Shown piece after piece: positions 8,763-16,007 of a DNA stretch of 18,804 bases. The stretch is from CAYVKM01 sp964452045. Lineage in GTDB: Bacteria > Calditrichota > Calditrichia > RBG-13-44-9. The first letter of the stretch is position 1; the number at the start of each line of letters is the position of its first letter. The notes below the pieces were generated by a model. The model was not told where the DNA came from. It worked only from the letters and a program-made list of their open reading frames with translations, and searched no databases. Both the position numbers and the translations under genes were made by a program. The stretch lies in the NCBI GenBank assembly GCA_964452045.1, contig CAYVKM010000073.1, positions 1 through 18,804 on the forward strand. Direction: 5' to 3'.

Positions 8763-8768
8763 ATTATA
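8763..8768 (-). promoter_or_regulatory. candidate -10 box for the efflux operon
   Basis: A perfect TATAAT on the minus strand (8768 to 8763) lies about 80 nt upstream of the adaptor start at 8684. The -35 region at 16-18 nt spacing (around GTTAGC) is poor, so either an activator or an extended element would be needed, or the match is chance in AT-rich DNA. Confidence 0.35.
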
Positions 8769-8864
8769 GTCCATGAATTTAGCTGCTAACTTTTCCATTT
8801 CACAATTAAATAATTTGATCTCCTCCCAAATGGCACAATCTTATCAAGCAATTATGAAGATTTT

Positions 8865-9044
8865 ATGAAAGGTTATTATAATGATGGAAGACTAAGTGAG
8901 GCTTCCCTATGGTTTGAACGGGTAATACTCTTATTTTTCCTTGACTGTTATTCATTGTCATTCTATTTTATTCTACTCAATAAATATGACCACTACAAAG
9001 AGGAAAAAGTACAAATCATCAAAATTGAATGTGAGCAGGACTAA
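8865..9044 (+). CDS. 59-aa ORF, TPR-like N-terminus, possible gene remnant
   Basis: An ATG-to-TAA frame of 59 codons, not matched to any protein I know. It ends 2 nt before the ATG of the DUF3788 gene. Residues 1-20 (MKGYYNDGRLSEASLWFERV) resemble one TPR helix pair (pattern Y-Y-x-x-G-R-x-x-E-A-x-x-W-F-E-R). The middle is hydrophobic and aromatic (VILLFFLDCYSLSFYFILL), followed by a charged tail (NKYDHYKEEK...). The frame stays open upstream to about 8814 without an initiator. There is no good Shine-Dalgarno at 8865. Options are a small coupled gene, a remnant of a TPR protein, or chance. Of the surrounding 362-nt interval (8685-9046), the remainder is AT-rich with only candidate promoters. 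Confidence 0.3.
   Translation: MKGYYNDGRLSEASLWFERVILLFFLDCYSLSFYFILLNKYDHYKEEKVQIIKIECEQD
8941..8969 (+). promoter_or_regulatory. candidate sigma70-type promoter for the DUF3788 gene
   Basis: TTGACT (8941-8946, 5/6 to the -35 consensus) is 17 nt from TATTTT (8964-8969, 4/6 to the -10). Transcription would begin near 8976, giving a leader of about 70 nt before the ATG at 9047. It lies inside the 59-aa ORF, which weakens the case that both are real. Confidence 0.35.
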
Positions 9045-9046
9045 AT

Positions 9047-9466
9047 ATGCCAGAAAATCCCTTTACTGACAAAAATATTAAACCTGATGACAAATCTCTT
9101 GCCAAAGTATTGGGCGAATCTAACAAACTGTGGAATGATCTGAAAAGACATCTTCGTGAATCCTATGGTGAATTGATCGAGGAATGGAAATTCTACAGCC
9201 CGAAGTATGGCTGGACGCTCAAGCTACTTAAAAAGAAAAGAAATTTGTTCTTCTTCTCTCCCAAGCCAAACGCTTTGCGGGTCTCCTTTATTTTTGGGGA
9301 CAAAGCTGTTTCTCAAATCGAATCCAGCAATCTCCCTGATGAGATGAAGACCGCCCTCCGGAATGCCCGGAAATATGCCGAGGGAAGAGGATTGTTAATT
9401 GAAGTGAAATCCGCTGACGAAATTGATCAGATAAAAAAGTTAGTGGAGATTAAATTAAATAATTAG
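9047..9466 (+). CDS. DUF3788 family protein
   Basis: Small soluble protein of the DUF3788 family, function unknown. Recognisable family blocks in order are NPFTDKNIKPDDKSLAKVLG (N-terminus), LWNDL, the aromatic EEWKFYSPKYGWTLK block (about 45-59), VSFIFGDKAV (about 79-88), and the C-terminal YAEGRGLLIEVKS with a closing KLVEIKLN. Length (139 aa) matches the family. AGGA at 9037-9040, 6 nt upstream, supports the ATG at 9047. The family is related to DUF1801/YdhG-like folds by general pattern, but I would not infer a role from that. The next gene starts 39 nt downstream on the same strand, so co-transcription with the dehydrogenase is possible. Confidence 0.85.
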   Translation: MPENPFTDKNIKPDDKSLAKVLGESNKLWNDLKRHLRESYGELIEEWKFYSPKYGWTLKLLKKKRNLFFFSPKPNALRVSFIFGDKAVSQIESSNLPDEMKTALRNARKYAEGRGLLIEVKSADEIDQIKKLVEIKLNN

Positions 9467-9505
9467 AACTTTTTGAATATTTATCTCAACTGAACGAAAA
9501 ACATC

Positions 9506-10201
9506 ATGCAGGTAAATCACGCGCTTCTTATCGGGAATTCCGATGGCATTGGTCTGGCAACCACCCGGGAACTTCTGAAACAAGGATGGCGAGTGACGGG
9601 AATTTCCCGCAGTGATTCACCCATCAAAGACAAGAGATACCGGCATCATAAAGCCAAGGTACAGGATCCTCAATTTCTAAAAATACTGAAATCAATTATG
9701 AAGACGGGAGAACCAATCGACTTATGTATTTACTGTGCCGGAATTGGGGAGCTTCTAGATTCTAATGATATGACAAGCGAAGTAGAGACGATGGAAGTTA
9801 ATCTGATGGGTATGGTAAAAACTGCTGCTGCAGTTATCCCCATCATGGTCAGGAACAGCAAAGGACATTTCATCGGTCTTTCCAGTGTGGCGGATGTGTT
9901 GCTGTCCGCCAAGGCACCTGCATATCATGCCTCCAAAGCGGGATTATCAAATTATCTGGAAAGTCTGGCAATGGCTTTAAGAACCAGAGGCATTTTTGTA
10001 ACGAATATCCGGTTCGGATTTGTGGAGACCAAGCTGGCCAAGGGAGATGTTAAACCATTTATGATGAGTACGGAACAGGCGGTCCACCATTTAATGAAAT
10101 GTATTGCAAATAAACCGGCCCGATACACCGCACCACGAATCATTATCCCATTGGTGAAGTTTCGTTCCTGCATGTTAAGACTTAGAGTTTTATTCTCTTA
10201 A
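9506..10201 (+). CDS. short-chain dehydrogenase/reductase (SDR)
   Basis: Classical SDR oxidoreductase with a Rossmann fold, probably NAD(P)-dependent. The cofactor loop GNSDGIG lies at 10-16 (a variant of G-x-x-x-G-x-G). R35 shortly after beta2 (GISRSDS) hints at NADP(H). The usual NNAG is YCAG at 76-79. The catalytic tetrad is complete: N99, S126 or S127 in GLSSVAD, Y140 and K144 in YHASK. The C-terminus from about 205 is basic and partly hydrophobic (RIIIPLVKFRSCMLRLRVLFS) and may touch the membrane. At 231 residues it is a normal 'classical' length. The substrate is unknown; neighbours (DUF3788, lipoprotein) give no pathway. No clear Shine-Dalgarno is seen before the ATG at 9506, and no better start is visible. 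Confidence 0.88.
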   Translation: MQVNHALLIGNSDGIGLATTRELLKQGWRVTGISRSDSPIKDKRYRHHKAKVQDPQFLKILKSIMKTGEPIDLCIYCAGIGELLDSNDMTSEVETMEVNLMGMVKTAAAVIPIMVRNSKGHFIGLSSVADVLLSAKAPAYHASKAGLSNYLESLAMALRTRGIFVTNIRFGFVETKLAKGDVKPFMMSTEQAVHHLMKCIANKPARYTAPRIIIPLVKFRSCMLRLRVLFS

Positions 10202-10222
10202 AATGACATTTTGTTAAAATGT
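10200..10222. other. overlapping AT-rich inverted repeats
   Basis: AAAATG (10200-10205), CATTTT (10207-10212) and AAAATGT (10216-10222) allow two mutually exclusive pairings. One is AAAATG-A-CATTTT. The other is ACATTTT-GTT-AAAATGT, a 7-bp perfect dyad with a 3-nt spacer. They sit right at the SDR stop and upstream of the lipoprotein gene. An operator is possible; there is no G/C content for a strong RNA hairpin. Confidence 0.25.
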
Positions 10223-10277
10223 ATATTATCTTACAGACGGAAATTATCATCATGTTTTATTAATAAGAGAGGGAGTT

Positions 10278-11036
10278 ATGAAAAGTAAAAATGTTTTATA
10301 TCCGCTCTTCATTTTCCTGATTTTTCTCAGTTGCCAGAATTTTATGGGTGGCATGACCGATGATAAGAACGACAATCAATCCTATATGCCGCTTAATGTG
10401 GGCGATGTCCGGCAGATCATCATGTTAGAAGACAGCTCCACCCTGTTAATGTCTATCGTTGGTACAGCCCGCCGGAGCGACGGTAGAGTGGTCTACGCCA
10501 TGGAGTGGAAATGGGGATTTTTTGAACCGGATACACTCTACTACCTGAATCGTAACGGCTATTTCCTGGGCACCGAACTGGATACCACCGACGGCTATCA
10601 TATTAATTCCTCAGTCAATCCATTCAGCGAACAGCGACTGGCCAAACTATACCCGGAGGATGGCGAAATTTTTACTCACACACCGGGCTCATCAGATAAT
10701 GTCTTCTGGATTTGCAGAAAGGAAAAACCACTGAAAACATTCTGTGGCATTTTTTCGGACGTTTTTAGTTTTAATCTTTATGATACCTTGAATACGCTAC
10801 CATTTATGAAAACCTATTATGGCAAAGGTTATGGTTATCTCGGGACATCTGCTTTTTCTTCACCCGGACCGGATTTTTTGGCCAGCTATATCATGGTGGG
10901 TAACAAAACGGTTGGAACAATGTGGCTCACAAAAAATCTAGGGGGATTGATGAAAAGTGCTGAAAATCGAAAGACTTTATCGGAAGTATTAAATCGGATC
11001 TTTTACCCTGGACTAGATCCTCTGGGAAAGCGATAA
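10278..11036 (+). CDS. putative lipoprotein of unknown function
   Basis: I do not recognise a named family. The N-terminus (MKSKNVLYPLFIFLIFLSCQN) is a type II signal peptide with lipobox LFLSC-type cysteine at residue 20, so the product should be lipid-anchored in the envelope. The following YMPLNVGDVRQIIM resembles the 'Y-x-P-L-x-x-G-x' opening of many uncharacterised FCB-group lipoproteins. Near the C-terminus, YYGKGYGYLGTS ... DFLASYIMVG resembles their 'kGVGyv...L..y.v.g' block. The body is predicted mostly beta strand. A purine-rich GAGAGGGAG (10267-10275) precedes the ATG and supports the start. It converges with the glycosyltransferase gene, 29 nt apart. Confidence 0.75.
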   Translation: MKSKNVLYPLFIFLIFLSCQNFMGGMTDDKNDNQSYMPLNVGDVRQIIMLEDSSTLLMSIVGTARRSDGRVVYAMEWKWGFFEPDTLYYLNRNGYFLGTELDTTDGYHINSSVNPFSEQRLAKLYPEDGEIFTHTPGSSDNVFWICRKEKPLKTFCGIFSDVFSFNLYDTLNTLPFMKTYYGKGYGYLGTSAFSSPGPDFLASYIMVGNKTVGTMWLTKNLGGLMKSAENRKTLSEVLNRIFYPGLDPLGKR

Positions 11037-11065
11037 CACTGACTCAAAAGTAAGCCGATTAATTC

Positions 11066-12316
11066 TTACACCCCATATTTTACGTCCTCATCCCAGCGCT
11101 GAATCAGGTAATCTTTGGTTTTCTCGAAAGTTTCAGCCTGGTCTTCCACAATGGCCTCAGCTTCCTCATTGCTCATATCAAGCGTCCGGTTCACAAAGGA
11201 GGCAACCCGTGCAAAATAAAGTGGGGTCATCAGGCTGACCATCAACTGCCGATTTCCCTTCCAATGGTGGAAAGCAGCTGCGAGATCGTAAAGTATTTTG
11301 GCCCACACTTCAGTCTTGAACACAAACTCCTTAACATCCTTTTTGGCAAGCGCTTCAATAATCTCCCAGTTATCCGGCGCCACAATTTTTTGCCAGATCT
11401 CTTTATAGTTACTGAAACCGGTTTTGAAATCATCCACCAGTTTGGTAATATTTATTTCGAAAGGCTTTGGTTCAATTTTCAGGGCCGGTCCAACAATCGG
11501 TACTGCTTGGCTGCCTTTAATACCTTTCCAGACTTTCTCATGATCTTCCATCAGCATCAGCAAGGTCGAAACAACCTGCCGGAACATGGGTCCCAGGGCT
11601 TCGGCCGGATCTTTTACATCATGTATCTTAACACCCAGATTCGCCTGCACAATGCTGGCCTTATTGACCATGGCCACGGTGGTTAGCCAGATGTCTATCC
11701 CAAAACGGGCAATATCAGTGTCCCAGCCTTCATGGGGTAAGTACTTTTTAATCAGTGGAAGGGAAAAAGCAAAATCCCCGCCGATGGGTTGCCGCACCCG
11801 ATATCCGTACAATGCCCGGGTCAGATTGTAGACAATATTATTAGTAATGGTACCATCATATTTATAACGGGTATAATACGGCGCAATAAAATCCACTCCA
11901 TCGTTCAGGATCGGTTCAACCATCCGGTGAATCCAATCCGGAGTAATGGAGCGGAGATCGGAATCAAACAGCAGGCATACTTTCGCGTTCAGTAATTGGG
12001 AGGCCTCAAAGATGGCCCGAACAGCCGAGCCTTTTCCAGGTAAACCTCGGTAGATGGTAATAATTCTTTCAATCCAGGGACTGCTTTCCAGATCATCGGA
12101 CTCTTCCCGGGAATCGTCTACTGACCCGCCATCGGCTACCACAACCACACAGCGTCGATCCGGATAATGAATAGCCAATCCATCTTCTACAGCTTTTATT
12201 ACATAAGAAATAGTAGAATCGTTATTGAAACAGGGAATGCCAACCACGATATCCGCGGCACCCAAACGCTCCAGACGGCGTCGGGTCCCCTGCCGTAATG
12301 CGGTACTGAATTTCAT
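11066..12316 (-). CDS. GT-A glycosyltransferase, mannosyl/glucosylglycerate synthase-like
   Basis: Retaining GT-A fold glycosyltransferase resembling mannosylglycerate synthase (GT78) and glucosyl-3-phosphoglycerate synthase (GT81), enzymes that make the compatible solutes mannosyl- or glucosylglycerate. Motifs in order are VVGIPCFNNDSTI (24-36), VVADGGSVDDS (59-69), LPGKGSAVRAIFEA (92-105), the metal-binding DSD at 118-120 followed by LRSITPDWI, QPIGGDFAF (176-184), FGIDIWL (205-211) and H232 in VKIHDVKDP, the expected metal-binding His. A long helical C-terminal domain (about 250-416) is as in those synthases. The start at 12316 is supported by GGAG 8 nt upstream. The acceptor (glycerate, 3-phosphoglycerate or other) cannot be read. 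The 132-nt AT-rich gap upstream suggests it may have its own promoter rather than strict coupling to the epimerase gene. Confidence 0.8.
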   Translation of the reverse strand: MKFSTALRQGTRRRLERLGAADIVVGIPCFNNDSTISYVIKAVEDGLAIHYPDRRCVVVVADGGSVDDSREESDDLESSPWIERIITIYRGLPGKGSAVRAIFEASQLLNAKVCLLFDSDLRSITPDWIHRMVEPILNDGVDFIAPYYTRYKYDGTITNNIVYNLTRALYGYRVRQPIGGDFAFSLPLIKKYLPHEGWDTDIARFGIDIWLTTVAMVNKASIVQANLGVKIHDVKDPAEALGPMFRQVVSTLLMLMEDHEKVWKGIKGSQAVPIVGPALKIEPKPFEINITKLVDDFKTGFSNYKEIWQKIVAPDNWEIIEALAKKDVKEFVFKTEVWAKILYDLAAAFHHWKGNRQLMVSLMTPLYFARVASFVNRTLDMSNEEAEAIVEDQAETFEKTKDYLIQRWDEDVKYGV

Positions 12317-12448
12317 TTTTTAGTCTCCAAATCTATAATTAAGTTTATTATGAATGACTATATAGAAACGTTTAAAAATTCAATTCTTCTGAATCTTTAT
12401 ATTATTGATAACAAATTTTGAGGTAGAAAGCAAGTTTCGTTTTGCAAC

Positions 12449-13516
12449 TTAAAAATCCATATCAAAACCAAGGCCAGGTTTGTCGGTGGGGAAAAGGATT
12501 CCTTTATCCAAAATTACCGCACCACTGCTTGGGTCGTCCAGCAAATCGAGATGCCCGTCTAGGTCGGCATAGACCACATTGGGCCGGGCCAGGGCAAAAT
12601 GCAGTCCGGCAGCAATAGCCAGGGCAGCTTCATCCATGCATCCCACCATCACTTCCAATCCGGCAGATCTGGCCACTGAATTAATCTGAAGCGCTTCGGA
12701 AATGCCACCCACTTTCATTAGCTTTATATTTACCATGTCCACCAGGTCTCGCCGGGCCAGCCGGAAAGCATCGCGAATACTCATCAGGCTTTCATCCGCC
12801 ATTACCGGAATCGGAACACCGCTGGTTACCCTTCCCAGCAGATCGGGCTCACCCTTTGGGGTAGGCTGTTCGATCAGTTCCAGTTTAGCCTCTTTTGTCC
12901 GCTTCACAAATTCGACAGACTGATCTACGGTAAAGCCCTGGTTGGCATCAAATCGCAACTCTATATCCTTACCAACTGCTTCCCGGACTTTCATTATCCG
13001 GCTAATGTCATCCTCCAGATCTTTACCCCCTTTAATTTTAAGACATTTAAATCCCCGCAGAATCATTTCCCGGGCCAGCGAAACCGTTTCTTTCTCGGGC
13101 ATGATCCCGATGGTAATGCTGGTTTTGATCCTGTCCCGATAACCACCCAGCAGTTTCCACAACGGCAAACCCGCCACTTTACCCAGAATATCGTATAGAG
13201 CCATATCCACCATAGCCAGAACCGAAGGGGAGGACATCAGATACTTTTTCAATTTTTCCATCTGATAGGCATGGCGTAAGGGATCGGCATTCTTCAGGTG
13301 ATGAGTCACTATTTCTCCGGCTACTTGCTGGGCAGATTCCATGGTTTCCCCAGTAACAGCTTCATCCGGGGCACCACATCCATAGCCGACAATATTTTTA
13401 TCCGTTTCCAGGCGCAAAAAAAGATTGGAGGCAGTACTGACCGTTTCATAGGCAATGGTATAAGGTTCGCTCAGTAGCATGGTAACCGGCCAGAACTCCA
13501 TATTGGTGATTTTCAT
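12449..13516 (-). CDS. enolase-superfamily dipeptide / N-acyl-amino-acid epimerase
   Basis: Member of the muconate-lactonizing-enzyme subgroup of the enolase superfamily, closest by motif to L-Ala-D/L-Glu (dipeptide) epimerases and the N-acetyl-D-glutamate racemase DgcA. A capping domain occupies about 1-125, then the barrel. The KxK base pair is K160-K162 (LKIKGG). Mg2+ ligands are D190 (FDANQG), E216 (EQPTP) and D241 (ADES). The opposite catalytic lysine is K265 (NIKLMKVGG). D318-x-D320 (ADLDGHLDL) matches the DxD that binds the substrate's ammonium or amide group in dipeptide epimerases. All key residues are present, so 1,1-proton-transfer activity is expected. The start at 13516 is 15 nt after the preceding stop. 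Placement next to a DUF1611 gene argues for a DgcA-like role; a dipeptide substrate remains possible. Confidence 0.88.
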   Translation of the reverse strand: MKITNMEFWPVTMLLSEPYTIAYETVSTASNLFLRLETDKNIVGYGCGAPDEAVTGETMESAQQVAGEIVTHHLKNADPLRHAYQMEKLKKYLMSSPSVLAMVDMALYDILGKVAGLPLWKLLGGYRDRIKTSITIGIMPEKETVSLAREMILRGFKCLKIKGGKDLEDDISRIMKVREAVGKDIELRFDANQGFTVDQSVEFVKRTKEAKLELIEQPTPKGEPDLLGRVTSGVPIPVMADESLMSIRDAFRLARRDLVDMVNIKLMKVGGISEALQINSVARSAGLEVMVGCMDEAALAIAAGLHFALARPNVVYADLDGHLDLLDDPSSGAVILDKGILFPTDKPGLGFDMDF

Positions 13517-13531
13517 AGGGATCCGGGAGAG

Positions 13532-15877
13532 TTAATATTTTTTCTCATATATTTCATTCAATGTCAGGCTTTTGAGATGTTCTACCAGCTCCACCAGATT
13601 CCGGATCATCACTTCCCACATTTTTTCTCCCTTTTCCCGGGTTGCTTTGGTCGGATCCCCCAGTACCCCATTCGTAGAAATTCTCAGGGTACGGGCAAAC
13701 CACTCCACACTCCTTTTTGTGCTGAAATCGAGATACTGGCTGGAAAATTTGGGGACAAATTTCTTGGCCTGCTCCATGTGTACCAGATGGGGGCGGGTGG
13801 CCAGCGAGGTGCTTGTTTCTATTTCTCCGGCATGGACGTCATTGGGGGTATCGCACAAAGCGGCCAGGTCCACATCGCTGGTTTCTCCGGTATCCACGCT
13901 GGTAAAAATGTGGGCATCGCGATTGATCATCTGAGCAGCAAATTTAAGCGCCGGGGCGTTACCGCCGTGTCCGTTAATAATCAGCAGCTTGGTGATCCCA
14001 TTGCGTGCTGCACTCATGCCTATTTCATACACCAGCTTGGACAGCGTTTCATTGCTCAGACTGATGGTTCCGCTGAAATCATCGTGGTGATAGGACACGC
14101 CATAGGAGATCGGCGGAAATACCAGCGGTTTGGGAGGAGAACATGCCTCGGCCACTTTACGTGCCAAGTAATCCGCATCGAATGCATCGGTATCCAGTGG
14201 CAAATGCGGCCCATGCTGCTCGATAGCTCCCACCGGTAATAAGGCAATATCCACTTCCTTAAATCTTTTCTGGGCTTCCGGCCAGGAGAGTTCTCCCAGT
14301 AAATAATCATTTTTTGATTCCGGGCTGCCCGCAACTTCCCGCTTAACCGCCTGGCCGTCCATTTTTGCGGCCTTTTCAAAAATGTAGGGCTGCTGCAATC
14401 CGGGATCTCTTAAGGAATCAAAATCCAGCCACACCCGGCCATTTTTCCTGACTGAACCTTCAGTATATTCCCGGTAAATTGTAAGCAGTGGTATGCGGAG
14501 ATCTCTTGGTAGACCTTCCCAGGGCGATCTCTCCGGATCGATGCGCAATTTTAAAATTTCCGGATTCTCCTTAAGCTTTTTTTCCTCCTCTGCAGATAAA
14601 TGAATCATTCCTTTTTGTGAGAGCATGAAAACCAACTGTTGCGCACCGGCCGATTCCTGATGCACACTTTTATTCGCCACTTCCTTCAAACATCGCTCAA
14701 TCTGCTCTGGAGTATAACCGCAGTGCACCGGATCCACATCCAGGGCGGTTAACATCCCGACAATTCTCCGGCATTTTTCACAGCTCCCGCAGGGATATAC
14801 CCGCTCGTCAACAATATGGGCTGCATGGCAGGACACCTGATGTCGCTGGAGATGGGGATAGCGGTTCGCCAGAACTTTCTCAATTAACATTTCCGAAAGT
14901 GGACGCAAGACTGAAAACTGATTGATATTCCACTTCTTCCGGATAAAATAGCGGGTTAGTTCATTATCGAAGTACCGGCTCTGGTCGAATAGTCCGTCGT
15001 AATGGGTGATGCCCTGGAAAGACAAACGTCGGGTGGAATCATATTCATCACCGATGATTAACCGTCCAATGCCCTTCTTTCGCATGACGGGGAGAATTCC
15101 AAACAGAAAAACAGCTACTGTCCACAGCCGGATAGGATATTCATCGGAACGGACATTGGCAAAATCCTTCCGGATAAAAGGGAAATGTCTGAGCATCCAG
15201 GAGAAGATGCGGTCTGCATTCATCCAAACCCGGGAAGTTTCGGAATGATTATCTTTAAGGTAGCGATAAGCATTCAGCGCAGTATACCAGTGCCGGCCGG
15301 ATTCGTTAATAAACACGGGATAGGTTTCGTAACCAATTTCCTGCATCAATCCGAAGCTGAGCAGACTGTCCTTACCCCCGCTGGAAGAGATGGCACATTT
15401 ATTATCGCTCACCGGCCAGGCTGCCGATGCAGGTAGCATCTGACCGGAAAAAATAAGTTTTGCCTGCAGATAATTATCTTTCTTTACCAGGGGAAAATCC
15501 CGGGCAACTCCGGTGAGAAAAGGATTCTCATGCATGATTTTTATAACATAAATTTCCCGGGCAGTATTTTCTGCCATTTTCTTTAAAAAACTTTGATCGG
15601 CAGCATCATAACTGCCATGAAACACTATTTCCTTACAAAACAAGCCATAATTAAGAGCAACCTGTGCGGTAATCATCTCGGCCAGATTTTGCGAATCCAG
15701 ATCTTCCGGTTCAAATACATCTTCTTCAAAGCGGTAGATCAGATCCATAGTCTCAACTTCACCATTTTGCAGAACCCGGTAAGGTGCCACCAGCCGATTT
15801 TTTTCTACCCGTACCGGACCAACTTCCAGCCGATCCATCACAATTAATTTTTCCAGGGGATTTTCCTGTTGATTCAT
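13532..15877 (-). CDS. PP-loop (MurL/QueC-like) - creatininase fusion protein
   Basis: An unusual two-part protein, 781 residues if it starts at the ATG at 15877. Residues ~1-380 have an N-terminal alpha/beta part and a PP-loop nucleotide site SSGGKDSLLSF (164-174), GDEYDSTRR (277-285), and four cysteines C350, C363, C366, C369 (VYPCGSCEKC) expected to bind zinc. This layout resembles MurL, the ATP-dependent epimerase of UDP-MurNAc-L-Ala-L-Glu, and more distantly QueC. A ~140-residue linker follows. Residues ~525-775 are a complete creatininase-family amidohydrolase: E553, H555 and D564 in the IEQHGPHLPLDTD block, H637 in NGHGGN, and H682 and E685 in HAGEIETS are the metal and active-site positions. 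The start is uncertain because an assembly gap begins 31 nt upstream; an AGGA precedes this ATG at about 11 nt. The fusion itself lies wholly in continuous sequence. Confidence 0.75.
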   Translation of the reverse strand: MNQQENPLEKLIVMDRLEVGPVRVEKNRLVAPYRVLQNGEVETMDLIYRFEEDVFEPEDLDSQNLAEMITAQVALNYGLFCKEIVFHGSYDAADQSFLKKMAENTAREIYVIKIMHENPFLTGVARDFPLVKKDNYLQAKLIFSGQMLPASAAWPVSDNKCAISSSGGKDSLLSFGLMQEIGYETYPVFINESGRHWYTALNAYRYLKDNHSETSRVWMNADRIFSWMLRHFPFIRKDFANVRSDEYPIRLWTVAVFLFGILPVMRKKGIGRLIIGDEYDSTRRLSFQGITHYDGLFDQSRYFDNELTRYFIRKKWNINQFSVLRPLSEMLIEKVLANRYPHLQRHQVSCHAAHIVDERVYPCGSCEKCRRIVGMLTALDVDPVHCGYTPEQIERCLKEVANKSVHQESAGAQQLVFMLSQKGMIHLSAEEEKKLKENPEILKLRIDPERSPWEGLPRDLRIPLLTIYREYTEGSVRKNGRVWLDFDSLRDPGLQQPYIFEKAAKMDGQAVKREVAGSPESKNDYLLGELSWPEAQKRFKEVDIALLPVGAIEQHGPHLPLDTDAFDADYLARKVAEACSPPKPLVFPPISYGVSYHHDDFSGTISLSNETLSKLVYEIGMSAARNGITKLLIINGHGGNAPALKFAAQMINRDAHIFTSVDTGETSDVDLAALCDTPNDVHAGEIETSTSLATRPHLVHMEQAKKFVPKFSSQYLDFSTKRSVEWFARTLRISTNGVLGDPTKATREKGEKMWEVMIRNLVELVEHLKSLTLNEIYEKKY

Positions 15878-15907
15878 ATCAAGATTTATCCTGCCCTTTA
15901 AGGTTTG

Positions 15908-16007
15908 NNNNNNNNNNNNNNNNNNNNNNNNNNNNNNNNNNNNNNNNNNNNNNNNNNNNNNNNNNNNNNNNNNNNNNNNNNNNNNNNNNNNNNNNNNNNN
16001 NNNNNNN
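15908..16007. other. assembly gap, 100 N
   Basis: Exactly 100 N, the usual placeholder for a scaffold gap of unknown size. It removes the C-terminal half of the DUF1611 gene and possibly the beginning of the next gene. The bases on both sides are GTTTG (15903-15907 and 16008-16012), a 5-nt identity that may be chance or an unmerged overlap. Confidence 0.97.

Noticed and set aside
11050..11069. GTAAG/CTTAC arms between the convergent lipoprotein and glycosyltransferase genes as a bidirectional terminator
   Set aside because: Only 5 bp, a 10-nt loop and no T-tract on either side.
12317..12448. Strong promoter or terminator between the epimerase and glycosyltransferase genes
   Set aside because: The stretch is AT-rich, but I found no well-spaced -35/-10 pair or GC-rich hairpin.
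13532..15877. Calling the PP-loop domain QueC (7-cyano-7-deazaguanine synthase)
   Set aside because: The N-terminal ~160 residues before the PP-loop, the wider C-x12-CxxCxxC spacing and the lack of queuosine genes nearby fit QueC poorly; MurL fits better, though unproven.
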